Assembly (NCBI RefSeq): GCF_004209775.1
Contig: NZ_CP035914.1
Coordinates: 2,566,293 to 2,630,292 of the forward strand
Source of the DNA: Synechococcus sp. WH 8101
GTDB lineage: Bacteria; Cyanobacteriota; Cyanobacteriia; PCC-6307; Cyanobiaceae
DNA: 64,000 nt
Reading direction: 5' to 3'
Shown here: positions 7,762 through 17,215 of the stretch, piece after piece
Numbering within the stretch: position 1 is the first letter of the stretch
Layout of the letters: every line of letters begins with the position of its first letter
Made by a program: the position numbers and the translations under genes
The notes under the pieces: model-generated
Told to the model about the DNA's origin: nothing
The model's database searches: none
Seen by the model: only the letters and a program-made list of their open reading frames with translations

Positions 7762-9318
7762 ATGCTTGGCGATCTCTGGTCGTTCCAAGGGAGATATCGA
7801 ACGCTCCATCTTACTTGGTTCGCCTTTTTTCTCACTTTTGTTGTCTGGTTCAATCTGGCTCCTCTGGCCACCACAGTGAAAGCAGATTTCGGCCTCAGTG
7901 TTCCCCAGATCCGAACCCTGGCGATCTGCAACGTGGCACTGACCGTGCCTGCTCGCATCCTGATCGGGATGTTGCTCGACAAATTCGGACCGCGGATCAC
8001 CTACTCCACTCTGCTGGTGTTTTCGGCCGTTCCCTGCCTGATGTTTGCCGCTGCCCAAGACTTCAATCAGCTGGTCGTCGCTCGCCTGCTGCTTTCCATT
8101 GTGGGCGCTGGCTTCGTGATCGGGATCCGCATGGTGGCCGAATGGTTCCCTCCCAAGGAAATCGGTCTAGCGGAGGGGATCTATGGTGGTTGGGGCAACT
8201 TTGGCTCCGCCTTTTCCGCCCTCACACTCGTCCTTGTGGCCGGCTGGCTTTCCTTCTCCGGTGGCTTTGAGCTTCCCAATGGCGAAATCCTGAACTGGCG
8301 TGGCGCCATTGCACTCACGGGCATCATTTCGGCTGTTTACGGTTTCATCTATTACGCAAGCGTCAGCGACACACCTCCTGGCAAGACCTACCAGAAGCCT
8401 GTCAAATCAGCCGGCCTGGAAGTGACCTCGATGAAGGACTTTTGGGGTCTGCTTGGCATGAATGTGCCCTTCGCCGCCATCCTCTCAGTGCTCTGCTGGC
8501 GCCTCAAAAAAGTCGGTTTTCTGAATGACGACACCTATCCCCTGGCCTTGCTTGCGGTGCTGATCTGGTTCGCCTTTCAGACCTGGGGAATCATCCGCAC
8601 CAACCGTGAGCTGATCCTAGGCACCCAAACTTATCCCAAAGAAGATCGCTACGAATTCAAGCAAGTCGCCATCCTCGAACTCACCTACATCGTCAACTTC
8701 GGTTCCGAGCTGGCCGTGGTGTCGATGCTGCCTGCATTCTTCGAAAGCACCTTCGATCTGCCCAAGGCCACTGCTGGCATCCTGGCCTCCTGTTTTGCCT
8801 TCGTGAACCTCGTCGCCCGTCCAGGCGGCGGTCTGATCTCCGATCGCCTTGGAAGCCGCAAAGGCACGATGGGTTTCCTCACCATCGGCCTGGGCATTGG
8901 CTATCTGGTGATGAGTCTGATCAAACCGGGCACCTTCAGCGGCAGTGCCGGCATTGCCATCGCTGTCTTGCTCACCATGGCCTGCTCCTTCTTTGTGCAA
9001 GCCGGTGAGGGTGCCACCTTCGCCATGGTGCCACTTGTGAAAAAGCGGGTCACCGGCCAGGTTGCCGGCATGGTTGGGGCTTACGGCAACGTTGGAGCTG
9101 TGGCCTATCTGACCATCTTCAGCCTTCTGCCCATCTGGATGGGTGGCGATGCCAAGGATCCCTCACCCGAAATCGTGGCAGCCTCCAACAGTGCCTTCTT
9201 CCAGGTGCTGGGGATCGCCGGCCTGATCGTGGGCTTCCTCTGCTTCTTCTTTCTGAAGGAACCGAAGGGATCTTTTGCTGAAGAGCATGCCGATGAGGTC
9301 GCGCTGGCAAGGATCTGA
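7762..9318 (+). CDS. nrtP: Nitrate/nitrite permease, MFS (NrtP/NapA type)
   Basis: 518 residues. Major-facilitator membrane protein with about 12 hydrophobic segments, of the NarK/NrtP family that imports nitrate and nitrite across the plasma membrane. Family signatures are WFNLAPLATTVKADFGL near the N-terminus, ARILIGMLLDKFGPR, RMVAEWFPPKEIGLAEGIYGGWGN and ARPGGGLISDRLGSRKG. A longer hydrophilic loop around residues 205-290 is typical of the cyanobacterial form. Marine cyanobacteria use this single-component permease in place of the NrtABCD ABC transporter. narB follows 51 bp downstream on the same strand. Confidence 0.95.
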   Translation: MLGDLWSFQGRYRTLHLTWFAFFLTFVVWFNLAPLATTVKADFGLSVPQIRTLAICNVALTVPARILIGMLLDKFGPRITYSTLLVFSAVPCLMFAAAQDFNQLVVARLLLSIVGAGFVIGIRMVAEWFPPKEIGLAEGIYGGWGNFGSAFSALTLVLVAGWLSFSGGFELPNGEILNWRGAIALTGIISAVYGFIYYASVSDTPPGKTYQKPVKSAGLEVTSMKDFWGLLGMNVPFAAILSVLCWRLKKVGFLNDDTYPLALLAVLIWFAFQTWGIIRTNRELILGTQTYPKEDRYEFKQVAILELTYIVNFGSELAVVSMLPAFFESTFDLPKATAGILASCFAFVNLVARPGGGLISDRLGSRKGTMGFLTIGLGIGYLVMSLIKPGTFSGSAGIAIAVLLTMACSFFVQAGEGATFAMVPLVKKRVTGQVAGMVGAYGNVGAVAYLTIFSLLPIWMGGDAKDPSPEIVAASNSAFFQVLGIAGLIVGFLCFFFLKEPKGSFAEEHADEVALARI

Positions 9319-9369
9319 ATCACCCTTTTCCAGCGCTGATGCTCCCTGCGCCAATCTCCCTCTCTCGCC

Positions 9370-11598
9370 ATGGCCGAGCCGTTAACAAGCCAACACAGCC
9401 AGTGTCCCTACTGCGGTGTTGGCTGCGGTCTTGAGCTTCTACCTCCCGGGGAAGCCGGCAAGGCCGTCAAGCGTGATGCCGATGGAACACCGATGTGGAG
9501 CTCCCGCGGTGATCGAGACCATCCCTCCAGCCTCGGGCAGGTTTGCATCAAAGGGGCCACGGTCGGGGAGACCCTGGCCCGAGGTCGACTCAATCAACCT
9601 CTCTATCGCGCCAGTCTCGACCAGGATTTTCAGCCGATCGACTGGGATCAGGCCCTGGATCTGCTTGAAGGTCGAATTCGTAGCAGCCTCGCTGGCAAGG
9701 GGCCCCAGGCGATCGCCATGTATGGCTCAGGCCAGTTCCACACCGAGGACTACTACCTCGCGCAGAAACTGCTGAAGGGGGCCCTGGGCACCAACAACTT
9801 TGATGCCAACTCCCGTCTCTGCATGAGTTCAGCGGTAGCCGGCTACAGCCGCAGCCTCGGCTCAGATGGCCCCCCCTGCTGTTACGACGATCTCGACCAC
9901 TGCTCGGTCGCCGTCCTGATCGGCACCAACACGGCTGAGTGCCATCCAGTGCTGTTTCAGCGTCTGCTCAAGCGCAAGAAACGGGACCCCAAGGGCCTCA
10001 CGATCGTGGTGGTCGATCCCCGGGCGACTGATACAAGCAGGATCGCCGATTACCATCTGGCGATTGCCCCCGGCACCGATCTTGCCCTGCTGCATGGTCT
10101 TGCCCGACTGATCGTTCAGGACAACGGCTTCGACAGCGACTTCATTGATGAAGCCACCGAAGGCTTCGCCGCCTACGCGAAGACCATCAGGGCCTGGACT
10201 CCCGCCAAGGTGGCCGCACTCTGCGGCATCAGCGAGAAGGAACTGCGACAGGTCGCCAGGCTCTGGAGTCGCAGTCAGGGGGTGCTCAGCCTTTGGTCGA
10301 TGGGTGTCAACCAACGGCGGGAGGGCACCGCCGTTGTGAGCGGCATCATCAACCTGCACCTGCTCACCGGGCAGATCGGCAAGCCAGGGGCCGGACCCTT
10401 CTCGCTCACTGGCCAACCGAACGCGATGGGGGGGCGAGAGGCCGGCGGCCTGGCCCATCTGCTTCCGGGATATCGCCTGGTGAGCAATTCCGAACACAGA
10501 ACCGAACTGGAGCGGGCCTGGGGTCTTCCGGAGGGCTCGATCCACCCGACCCCGGGCCTGACCGCCTGGCAGCAGGTGGAGGCGATGGAACGGGGCGAGC
10601 TGGATCTCTGGTGGGTAGCTGCCACCAATCCCCTGGTGAGCATGCCCAACCTGAAGCGGGTGAAGGCAGCCATGCAGCGCTGCCCCCTCGTGGTGGTGAG
10701 TGAGGCCTACGCCGACACGGAGACCTCCCACTACGCCCACTTACTCCTGCCCGCAGCGCAGTGGAGTGAGAAGGCTGGAGCGATGACCAATTCAGAGCGA
10801 CGCGTGACCTTTTGCCCCGCCTTCCGGCCCCGCCACGGTGCGAGCCGTCCCGACTGGGAGGTGTTTGCCGAGCTGGGGCGACGCCTGGGATTCATCGAGC
10901 AGTTCAGCTACGCCTCCTCTGCGGAGGTGTATGCGGAATTCACCGCGCTCACCGCAGGCCGGGTGTGCGACATGTCGGGGCTCAGCCATCAACTCCTGGC
11001 GCAGCATGGGCCGCAGCAGTGGCCCTTCGAAGCCGGACGCTTACCGAGCAACAGCTCCCGACGGCTCTACAGCGACCATCGCTTCCCCACCAGCAGTGGA
11101 CGGGCCCGGTTTCACGCCGAAGATCCCCTTGGCCTGGCCGAACCCCCCTGCGAGATGTACCCGCTGGTGCTCAGCGTGGGCCGCTACCTCGGTCAGTGGC
11201 ACACCATGACGCGCACCGGCAAGGTGGAGCGCTTGCGGGCGATGCATCCGGAACCGCGCCTGGAAATCCATCCGGAAGACGCAGCCCGCTTCCGCCTGGA
11301 AGCCGATGACCTGGCGGCGATCAGTTCACGGCGGGGCACCCTCACCGCCCGCGTCACGATCACAGAGCAGATTCGCAGGGGGTCGGTGTTTCTGCCGATG
11401 CACTGGGGATTCAGTCAGGACCATGCCTGTGAAGCCAACGCTCTGATGCATGAGCTGGCCTGCCCAATCTCCAAACAACCGGAACTGAAGGCGACTGCCG
11501 TCGTGGTGGCCCCTGCCGTGTCGGTGGTCCAACCGATCGAACAGAACAGCCAACGTCTGGAGCCATTGCGACGCTGGCTCAGGCCAGCACTTCGCTGA
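9370..11598 (+). CDS. narB: Ferredoxin-dependent assimilatory nitrate reductase
   Basis: 742 residues. Reduces nitrate to nitrite with electrons from ferredoxin, using a 4Fe-4S cluster and a Mo-bis-MGD cofactor in the cytoplasm. Cluster ligands are Cys12, Cys15, Cys19 (CPYCGVGC) and Cys59 (GQVCIKG). A Cys151 in SRLCMSS is the expected molybdenum ligand. Molybdopterin oxidoreductase blocks follow, including GQPNAMGGREAGG and the C-terminal molydopterin-dinucleotide-binding domain (about 590-705, SVGRYLGQWHTMTRTGKV). Length is normal. The 3' end overlaps the convergent accessory gene by 20 bases. Confidence 0.96.
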   Translation: MAEPLTSQHSQCPYCGVGCGLELLPPGEAGKAVKRDADGTPMWSSRGDRDHPSSLGQVCIKGATVGETLARGRLNQPLYRASLDQDFQPIDWDQALDLLEGRIRSSLAGKGPQAIAMYGSGQFHTEDYYLAQKLLKGALGTNNFDANSRLCMSSAVAGYSRSLGSDGPPCCYDDLDHCSVAVLIGTNTAECHPVLFQRLLKRKKRDPKGLTIVVVDPRATDTSRIADYHLAIAPGTDLALLHGLARLIVQDNGFDSDFIDEATEGFAAYAKTIRAWTPAKVAALCGISEKELRQVARLWSRSQGVLSLWSMGVNQRREGTAVVSGIINLHLLTGQIGKPGAGPFSLTGQPNAMGGREAGGLAHLLPGYRLVSNSEHRTELERAWGLPEGSIHPTPGLTAWQQVEAMERGELDLWWVAATNPLVSMPNLKRVKAAMQRCPLVVVSEAYADTETSHYAHLLLPAAQWSEKAGAMTNSERRVTFCPAFRPRHGASRPDWEVFAELGRRLGFIEQFSYASSAEVYAEFTALTAGRVCDMSGLSHQLLAQHGPQQWPFEAGRLPSNSSRRLYSDHRFPTSSGRARFHAEDPLGLAEPPCEMYPLVLSVGRYLGQWHTMTRTGKVERLRAMHPEPRLEIHPEDAARFRLEADDLAAISSRRGTLTARVTITEQIRRGSVFLPMHWGFSQDHACEANALMHELACPISKQPELKATAVVVAPAVSVVQPIEQNSQRLEPLRRWLRPALR

Positions 11599-12049
11599 AG
11601 GCTGCCTCCAGGTTGTGATGATCGTGGCCGGGCCGGGCCAGCTTGCAAAGCGCGAAGCGCTCCAGTTCACTCAGCCCAGCCCAACGGTCGAGCACGAGGG
11701 GAATCCGCCTCCGCTGGGCAGCCTCCAACAACAGGTCCGGCAGCTGGTCAGGGCATTGCCAGGGCTCAGCAATGGCGACAGGCAGGTCGGTCACCATGCC
11801 GTCGGCCATCGCAGCGGTGCAGAGGCGCAAATGATCCCGAAACAGGTCAAGAGCCTTGGGATCATCGGCCCAATCCACCAGCTCCTGACGTTGCTGCTGA
11901 CTGAGGCCAAGCCAGTGGTTGAGCTTCAGCTTCACACCGCTCAAATCGAGTTTGCGCCGAACACACAGAGGAATGCAGCGCCAGTTGCCGATGAAATCCT
12001 GCTCAAAGGCAAAGCAATGGCGGGCCTGATCGATAACGCGTTCCGACAT
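11579..12049 (-). CDS. Nitrate reductase-associated protein
   Basis: 156 residues from ATG 12049; an open frame runs further upstream but that extension lacks conserved character. The sequence (FAFEQDFIGNWRCIPLCVRRKLDLSG..., ending RFALCKLARPGHDHHNL.A) matches the small conserved cyanobacterial family found beside narB and named for that association. The molecular role is not established. It is convergent with narB, overlapping its last 20 bases. Cys and His residues are conserved-looking but I cannot assign a metal site. Confidence 0.85.
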   Translation of the reverse strand: MSERVIDQARHCFAFEQDFIGNWRCIPLCVRRKLDLSGVKLKLNHWLGLSQQQRQELVDWADDPKALDLFRDHLRLCTAAMADGMVTDLPVAIAEPWQCPDQLPDLLLEAAQRRRIPLVLDRWAGLSELERFALCKLARPGHDHHNLEAAFSEVLA

Positions 12050-12134
12050 TGGTATCAACAACAACCCTGCTTTCTTCTTTAGCCGAAAACGGTGTATCTG
12101 ATCACCAACTGGGCCGGCGGCCGCCTGCAAGCTC

Positions 12135-12151
12135 TGTGCGATCGTCGCACA
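12135..12151. promoter_or_regulatory. 7-bp-arm inverted repeat, possible operator
   Basis: TGTGCGA-TCG-TCGCACA is a perfect 7-bp inverted repeat with a 3-bp centre. It lies between the divergent nitrate-reductase-associated gene and the small ORF at 12159, ending eight bases before that ORF's ATG. It resembles an NtcA half-site pair (TGT...ACA) but the spacing is 11 instead of 10, so another dimeric regulator or an RNA hairpin masking the start is equally possible. Confidence 0.3.
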
Positions 12152-12158
12152 AGTGATC

Positions 12159-12323
12159 ATGCGTCTCGCTCTCTGTCTTGGCATGCTGATGGGCGTCACT
12201 CATGGCTGGCTGGTCTCGGAGGGTCACGCCTCCGACTGGTTCACCATCAATCCGGAAAGAACCATGACATTTCCGGGGCTGAATCGGTCATTCGGTAGCG
12301 AATCATTCAGTGCTTTTCCATAG
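12159..12323 (+). CDS. Possible small exported protein, 54 residues
   Basis: An unrecognised 54-residue frame, ATG 12159 to TAG 12321-12323. The N-terminus (MRLALCLGMLMGVTHGWLVSEGHA) looks like a cleavable signal peptide: a basic residue, a hydrophobic stretch, then small residues before a polar segment, SDWFTINPERTMTFPG. It fills an otherwise empty gap between the nitrate-reductase accessory gene and moaC, on the same strand as moaC. No family is recognised. Support is the signal-like start, in-frame length and gap position only. Confidence 0.4.
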   Translation: MRLALCLGMLMGVTHGWLVSEGHASDWFTINPERTMTFPGLNRSFGSESFSAFP

Positions 12324-12351
12324 TGGGATCTTCATCCCTTGCACTGCCTCC

Positions 12352-12567
12352 ATGGCAACCAGCAACGTTTCGGCAACGAGCACCCGCAGCCCGATCAGCA
12401 TCGCCGCCGGTTTCATCGGTGCCTTCATCGTCGGCTCCCTGGCCGTTCAGATGGTACTCAGCCAGATCGCGATCCATCCTGTGAATGCCGAGGGATCCAG
12501 GTCGACGGCCGTGAAACCCGTGATTCCTTCCCAGGCCAGCCTTTGGTCGGTGCTCGGCGAGCGCTGA
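12352..12567 (+). CDS. Small membrane-anchored protein of unknown function
   Basis: 71 residues from ATG 12352 ([16 protein letters not shown]); an in-frame earlier start at 12310 would overlap the preceding small frame and is less likely. One transmembrane segment (about 17-36, [20 protein letters not shown]) is followed by a polar tail rich in Ser and Pro. No family recognised. It lies directly upstream of moaC (34 bp) in the nitrate cluster and could be part of that operon. Confidence 0.5.
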   Translation: MATSNVSATSTRSPISIAAGFIGAFIVGSLAVQMVLSQIAIHPVNAEGSRSTAVKPVIPSQASLWSVLGER

Positions 12568-12601
12568 ATCCAAAGCGTTGGACCCAGACGCAGACAAGCC
12601 G

Positions 12602-13114
12602 ATGGCTGATGGTCTCACCCACCTCTCCGGCCAAGGAGAGGTGCACATGGTCGATGTGGGCGATCGAGCCGTCAGCCGAAGGGAGGCTGTCGCAGAAGGG
12701 TGCCTGCGCATGAAGTCCAGCACCCTGCAGCGGGTCATCCAGGGAAACACTCCCAAGGGTGATCTGCTGGCCGTGGCCAGAGTCGCCGCGATCCAGGCCG
12801 CCAAACGCACCGCCGAGCTGATTCCCCTCTGCCATCCCCTGCCCCTGAGCGGCATCGAGGTTGCGATCAAGCCTGACCAAGAGCTGCCTGGGCTACGCCT
12901 GCGGGTGTGTTGCCGAACCACTGGGCAGACCGGTGTGGAAATGGAGGCACTCACCGCCGTCTCGATCGGGCTTATCACTCTCTACGACATGCTCAAGTCT
13001 GTGGACCCCGGCATGACCATCGAGTCGATTGGTCTGATCGAAAAGCATGGCGGGCGCCATGGCAGCTGGCACCGCGAGGCTGAACCTGTCGCATCGGCAG
13101 GCCATGACGGCTGA
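12602..13114 (+). CDS. moaC: Cyclic pyranopterin monophosphate synthase
   Basis: 170 residues from ATG 12602 (an in-frame TTG at 12578 is possible). MoaC rearranges the MoaA product into cyclic pyranopterin monophosphate. Conserved blocks are [29 protein letters not shown], and the C-terminal [16 protein letters not shown]...[15 protein letters not shown]. The usual length is about 160. Its end overlaps the moeA start by 11 bases, so moaC and moeA are translationally coupled. It belongs with the neighbouring moa genes supplying Moco to NarB. Confidence 0.95.
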   Translation: MADGLTHLSGQGEVHMVDVGDRAVSRREAVAEGCLRMKSSTLQRVIQGNTPKGDLLAVARVAAIQAAKRTAELIPLCHPLPLSGIEVAIKPDQELPGLRLRVCCRTTGQTGVEMEALTAVSIGLITLYDMLKSVDPGMTIESIGLIEKHGGRHGSWHREAEPVASAGHDG

Positions 13115-14342
13115 ACCTTACGGCCGCGAAGGGCTGCCGCTGGAGCAGGCGCGCGAGCAGATCCTCGAAGCGTTGCAACCCCTTGGCCGCACCGAAGTTC
13201 TACCCCTGATGCAGGCCCTCGGTCGCACCACCGCCAGCCCGGTGCAGGCGCTGGCCGCAGTGCCGGGGTTTCGCGCCTCGATCATGGACGGTTACGCGAT
13301 CGCCGGTGCGGAACAACCGGAGCCAGGTGCCCGCTGGCGTCTGGTGGGGACTTCGGCAGCCGGTGCGCCCTATGGCGCCAAGCTTGCAGCTGGTGAGGCA
13401 GTGCGCATCCTCACAGGTGCGGTGGTGCCGGAAGGGAGCAAACGCGTGCTGCCCCAGGAGCTGGTGGCTGCCGCGGGTGATCAGATGGAGTTACTGAAAC
13501 CCTGCGGGACCAACCCCTGGATCCGGCCGCCGGAGGAGGAAGCCGCTCCTGACCAGATCCTGGTGCCATCGGGCTGGCGCCTGGGGGTGGCCGACCTCGG
13601 GCGATTGGCCAGTTGCGGGGTGCAGACGCTTCAGCTGACGAATCGCGCACGCATTGGTCTTCTCATCAGCGGCGATGAGCTGGTGCCACCTGGGCAGGAG
13701 CGGGGAGCAGGGCAGATCTGGGAGAGCAATTCCACACTGCTGTCCGCTCTGCTCCAGCGCCTTGGCTACCCGGTGACCAAACAGCTGGTAGTGGCTGACG
13801 CGCCGGAACCACTGCGCGAAGCCCTGCTGGAACTGGCAGCGACCTGTGATGTGGTGGTGAGCACCGGTGGCGTGTCGGCGGGAGACAGCGACTGGATCCG
13901 GCCCCTCGTGGACGAGCTGGGGGAGGTGGCCTTCTGGAAGCTGTTCCTCAAACCCGGACGCCCCTTTGCCTGGGGGCAGGTGGCGGGGGTGCCTTTCTTC
14001 GGACTGCCGGGCAATCCGGTGGCGGCAGCGATCACGGCGCTGCAACTGCTGTGGCCGGCGCTGCAACGCCTGGAAGGAGCTGAGGTTGAGCTGCTGCCAC
14101 GGCTGAAGGTAAGGCTGGAGGCACCCCTGCGCCGTGGTTCCGGCCGGCCGGAGCTGGCGCGGGCTCGACTGAGGGTGGCGGCTGATGGCACCTTGCAAGC
14201 CAGGGTGGAGGGGTCCCAAGCCTCCTCACGGATCGGTTCACTGACAGGGGCAGATCTGCTCCTGGAAATTCCGGCTGAACCAGGAGCCCTCGAAGCGGGC
14301 ACAGAGCTATGGGCTCAGCTGCTGCGTCTACCACTGCTGTGA
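13104..14342 (+). CDS. moeA: Molybdopterin molybdenumtransferase
   Basis: 412 residues from ATG 13104; upstream in-frame codons fall inside moaC. MoeA inserts molybdate into adenylated molybdopterin. Visible motifs are the N-terminal substrate loop [12 protein letters not shown], the GDELV segment near the middle, and the MoCF-domain motif [13 protein letters not shown] with PGRPFAWGQ and GLPGNPVAA. The length is standard. The stop lies two bases from the end of the convergent moaE gene. Confidence 0.95.
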   Translation: MTAEPYGREGLPLEQAREQILEALQPLGRTEVLPLMQALGRTTASPVQALAAVPGFRASIMDGYAIAGAEQPEPGARWRLVGTSAAGAPYGAKLAAGEAVRILTGAVVPEGSKRVLPQELVAAAGDQMELLKPCGTNPWIRPPEEEAAPDQILVPSGWRLGVADLGRLASCGVQTLQLTNRARIGLLISGDELVPPGQERGAGQIWESNSTLLSALLQRLGYPVTKQLVVADAPEPLREALLELAATCDVVVSTGGVSAGDSDWIRPLVDELGEVAFWKLFLKPGRPFAWGQVAGVPFFGLPGNPVAAAITALQLLWPALQRLEGAEVELLPRLKVRLEAPLRRGSGRPELARARLRVAADGTLQARVEGSQASSRIGSLTGADLLLEIPAEPGALEAGTELWAQLLRLPLL

Positions 14343-14344
14343 GC

Positions 14345-14842
14345 TCAGAGCGGTGTATTCCCCGTGATCCAGTTGCTGCTGCCGTCGACGTGCCATTCCC
14401 TTTTCCAGAACGGAGCGTCATGCTTCAGCGCCTCCAGTACCTCCTGACAGCACCGCTGGGCAGGGCCGCGGCGGTCGGCACCGATCGCCACGAGCACAAT
14501 CGGCTCGCCTGGGAGCACGCGCCCGACGCGGTGCTGAATCAGGCAGCTGCGTGCTTGATGGCGCCTGCCACAGGCTTGAGCCAGTTGCTCGAGAGAGCGC
14601 TCGGTCATGCCGGGGTAATGCTCCAGCTCCAGAGCCTCCAGATCACTGCCATCAGCGGCTTCTCCTCGCACGCGGCCAATGAATAGGGCCTCGGCAGCGC
14701 TACCGGAATGACCTTGATCGTGGAGCTGTCGGTGCCATTGCTCGAGGCAGCTGAATGGGTAAAAAGGTTGATCACGCAGTGCGATCCTGAGGTGCATGGG
14801 TCCAGCGTCAGCGATCTGAGTCAGTCGGAACACTCGGATCAC
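14345..14842 (-). CDS. moaE: Molybdopterin synthase catalytic subunit
   Basis: 165 residues if translation starts at the GTG 14842, which overlaps the moaD stop by four bases (GTGA). MoaE transfers sulfur from the MoaD thiocarboxylate onto the pterin precursor. Family blocks are AALFIGRVR-like (ALFIGRVRGE), LELEHYPGMTERSLEQL, HRVGRVLPGEPIVLVAIGA and the catalytic Lys region DAPFWKREW. A downstream ATG at 14797 would give 150 residues, nearer the family norm, so the start is uncertain. Confidence 0.93.
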   Translation of the reverse strand: MIRVFRLTQIADAGPMHLRIALRDQPFYPFSCLEQWHRQLHDQGHSGSAAEALFIGRVRGEAADGSDLEALELEHYPGMTERSLEQLAQACGRRHQARSCLIQHRVGRVLPGEPIVLVAIGADRRGPAQRCCQEVLEALKHDAPFWKREWHVDGSSNWITGNTPL

Positions 14843-15084
14843 CCCCCGGTGAAAGGAGGCAGGAAGGCCAGCTCATCACCGGCATGCACCCGTTGCTGAG
14901 GCTCCACCAGATTTTGGTTGATCGCAACCCGAAGGCTGGCACTCCAGGGACCGAGATTCAGCCGATTCCACACATCAAGGGCCGAGAGGCAAGAATCTGC
15001 CGGCAGCGGCAACTCCCTTGCAGACCAACCGGCCCGATCCTGCAGCAGCGCGAAGAGCCGCACCTGCACGGTTTCGGAAGCCAC
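14839..15084 (-). CDS. moaD: Molybdopterin synthase sulfur carrier subunit
   Basis: 81 residues from GTG 15084, matching the usual ubiquitin-fold size; longer frames upstream would run into the divergent moaB. The C-terminus ends FLPPFTGG, the diglycine tail that becomes a thiocarboxylate. The N-terminal strand VQVRLFALLQDRAG is typical. It is coupled to moaE by a four-base overlap. The divergent moaB start lies 43 bp away, so both promoters must share or overlap this short gap. Confidence 0.92.
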   Translation of the reverse strand: MASETVQVRLFALLQDRAGWSARELPLPADSCLSALDVWNRLNLGPWSASLRVAINQNLVEPQQRVHAGDELAFLPPFTGG

Positions 15085-15127
15085 TTGCTCAGAACCTCCT
15101 TGCGACACCTTGTCCACCACGACGACT

Positions 15128-15712
15128 GTGCAGGTTTTAGCGTCAACGCCTGCAAAGCATGTTGCACTGACTCTTTCGATTGCCCTGCTGACGGTTTCCG
15201 ATACCCGCACCCTGGCGGAGGATCGTGCTGGTGATGCCCTGCAGAGGCGGCTGGAGGCTGCTGGTCATTGCCTTGCGGAGCGCCGGATCTGCCCCGACGA
15301 TCGCTACAAGATCCGTGCCTGCGTCAGCGCCTGGATCGCCGATGACACTGTGCAGGTGGTCATCACCAGCGGCGGCACCGGACTGACGGGGAGAGACGGC
15401 ACCCCGGAAGCGATTGAGCCGCTGCTCGACAAATGCATCGACGGTTTCGGCGAACTGTTCCGGGTGCTCTCGTTTGAAACGATCGGCACAAGCAGCCTTC
15501 AGAGTCGCTGCCTGGCGGGCGTGGCCAATGGATCGATCGTGTTTGTTCTTCCTGGCTCCCTCGATGCAGTCGAAACCGCCTGGGATCGCTTGATCCAGGC
15601 TCAACTCGATGCAACGACCCAACCCTGCAATCTCGTGCAGCTCATCCCCCGGTTGCGAGAGGCAGCTGACCGTCAGGCGCCGAAGCAGCTCAAAAGGGAA
15701 TCGGCATCGTGA
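15128..15712 (+). CDS. moaB: Molybdopterin adenylyltransferase-like protein (MoaB/MogA family)
   Basis: 194 residues from GTG 15128. Contains the MoCF-domain motif [18 protein letters not shown] and the earlier [19 protein letters not shown], typical of MoaB/MogA proteins that adenylate molybdopterin before molybdenum insertion. The family core is about 160-170 residues, so the first 18 or so and a short tail are extra. The 3' end overlaps the convergent uroporphyrinogen methyltransferase gene by 23 bases. Whether it is the active MogA-type enzyme or a paralogue cannot be told here, but no other mogA candidate is in the cluster. Confidence 0.9.
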   Translation: MQVLASTPAKHVALTLSIALLTVSDTRTLAEDRAGDALQRRLEAAGHCLAERRICPDDRYKIRACVSAWIADDTVQVVITSGGTGLTGRDGTPEAIEPLLDKCIDGFGELFRVLSFETIGTSSLQSRCLAGVANGSIVFVLPGSLDAVETAWDRLIQAQLDATTQPCNLVQLIPRLREAADRQAPKQLKRESAS

Positions 15713-16505
15713 CCGCCGCCGGCTGAGGCGCACAAGCCTCGATCTGCTCTGCCACCACATCACCCACCACCACAATCGAAGGCGAAGCCAACGCCTCATC
15801 GCGAGTCCGGTCGGCCACCGTGGCCAGCGTGGCCTTGAGACAGCGCTGGCCGGAGACCGTGCCCTGCTGGATGACGGCGACGGGCGTCTCTGCAGGTCGA
15901 CCACCCTGAATCAGCTCAGCGGCGATACGAGGCAGGTTATGGAGGCCCATGTAGATCACCAGCCCATCGCTCGCCAGCGCAAGCGCCTGCCAATTGACAC
16001 TGGGTCGGACTTTGTCGATCTCCTCATGACCGGTGACGAACGTCACCGACGATCCTGCTCGCCGGTGAGTGACGGGAATGCCGGCGTAGGCCGGTGCGGC
16101 AATCCCTGATGTGATGCCTGGCACCACCTGCACGGAAACCCCATGGCTGACGAGATGGGCCGCTTCCTCACCGCCTCGGCCAAACAGGAAGGGGTCGCCC
16201 CCTTTGAGACGCACCACACAGCGATGCCGCTGGGCCAACTCCACGAGCACCGCATTGGTGCTGGGCTGAGGCACGGAGTGATGCCCTCGGCGCTTGCCGA
16301 CGAAATAGCGCTCAGAACCCTCGGGGACGAGGTCAAGCACCTCCCGCGGCACCAGAGAGTCATAGACGACCGCATCACAGCCCTGGAGCAGCCGATGCGC
16401 TTTCACCGTGAGCAGGTCGGGATCCCCCGGACCGGCACCGACGAGATACACAGTTCCCACCGTTGCGTCTCCCACATTGGATTCGTGCGCAGTTGCAATG
16501 GTCAC
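15690..16505 (-). CDS. cobA: Uroporphyrinogen-III C-methyltransferase (SUMT)
   Basis: 271 residues. Methylates uroporphyrinogen III at C2 and C7 with SAM to give precorrin-2, the branch point to siroheme and cobalamin. Motifs are VYLVGAGPGDPDLLTVKA (about 19-36), VRLKGGDPFLFGRGGEEA and VVPGITSGIAAPAYAGIPVTHR, all intact. It stands alone, not fused to a CysG-type dehydrogenase/chelatase. The start overlaps the upstream chelatase-like gene by four bases. Next to nirA, its likely role is siroheme for nitrite reductase. Confidence 0.95.
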   Translation of the reverse strand: MTIATAHESNVGDATVGTVYLVGAGPGDPDLLTVKAHRLLQGCDAVVYDSLVPREVLDLVPEGSERYFVGKRRGHHSVPQPSTNAVLVELAQRHRCVVRLKGGDPFLFGRGGEEAAHLVSHGVSVQVVPGITSGIAAPAYAGIPVTHRRAGSSVTFVTGHEEIDKVRPSVNWQALALASDGLVIYMGLHNLPRIAAELIQGGRPAETPVAVIQQGTVSGQRCLKATLATVADRTRDEALASPSIVVVGDVVAEQIEACAPQPAAVTMPIPF

Positions 16506-17215
16506 GGCAGGGCAGCAAGGAGATCGATCAGACCAGAGCGCACCAGAGGAACCTCCAGCAGAGCAGGCGATCCTCCAGCCTGCCGCAGGGCCTCCGCCAT
16601 CCGGTTCGGCGCAAGCGCCAGTGGCCGAGGCTGATACCCCGGATGTTCGGTCTCAAAAACCTCCCACTGATCCGCCGGCACCAACGGACAACCCAGTTGA
16701 GTTGCCAGAAGGTTCAAGTAGCGATCGGCAGGCCCCGGTCGCACGGGGTGATGCACCACAGCCTGAGATGCCGCAGCCAGATCATCCGCAGATGTCAGCC
16801 AGCGACCCAGCAAGTCACGCCAGTGGGGCCAGGCACCGAGGAAGGGCAGCAGAGTGGTGGATGTCCCGGTCTCGCGTAGACGCTGACGAATCTGTGGCAG
16901 ATCGGAACGCACATGACTGCCGGGCAGAAGTAGTAAGGGAACAAGCCACTGGTGCTCGGGGTTGGATCCCGGAACCATCACCCCGGCCGGGACTGGTTCA
17001 GCCGCTGTCAGCGCCTCCAGCAGAACTGGCGCCTGGCGACGCCTCGCCACAACATCGGCCAACTCGAGCCAACACGATGGAATCACGCCGCCACTGCGGC
17101 CATGGACCACCAAGCGAAGTGCAGAGAGCTGGCAGGAACCGGATTTCCGTAACAACCGCCACGGATCAAAACGAGCAAGCGCTGATGAAGTCAGATTGAA
17201 CTGATCGAGAGCCAT
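16502..17215 (-). CDS. Sirohydrochlorin chelatase-like protein (CbiX/SirB family)
   Basis: 237 residues from ATG 17215. An in-frame GTG at 17446 would add 77 residues and lie six bases from a strong NtcA-like site, so I prefer the shorter form. The N-terminal strand LRLVVHGRSGG and the segment VPLLLLPGSHVRSDLPQI recall the HGSR and metal-site motifs of class II chelatases, which insert Fe or Co into sirohydrochlorin. Divergence is considerable, so the assignment rests partly on context: it is coupled to SUMT and divergent from nirA, which needs siroheme. Confidence 0.7.
   Translation of the reverse strand: MALDQFNLTSSALARFDPWRLLRKSGSCQLSALRLVVHGRSGGVIPSCWLELADVVARRRQAPVLLEALTAAEPVPAGVMVPGSNPEHQWLVPLLLLPGSHVRSDLPQIRQRLRETGTSTTLLPFLGAWPHWRDLLGRWLTSADDLAAASQAVVHHPVRPGPADRYLNLLATQLGCPLVPADQWEVFETEHPGYQPRPLALAPNRMAEALRQAGGSPALLEVPLVRSGLIDLLAALP

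Noticed and set aside
12052..12065. GTATCAACAACAAC, a GT-N10-AC match
   Set aside because: It lies three bases from the start codon of the nitrate-reductase-associated gene, too close to activate it, and short matches of this type are common by chance.
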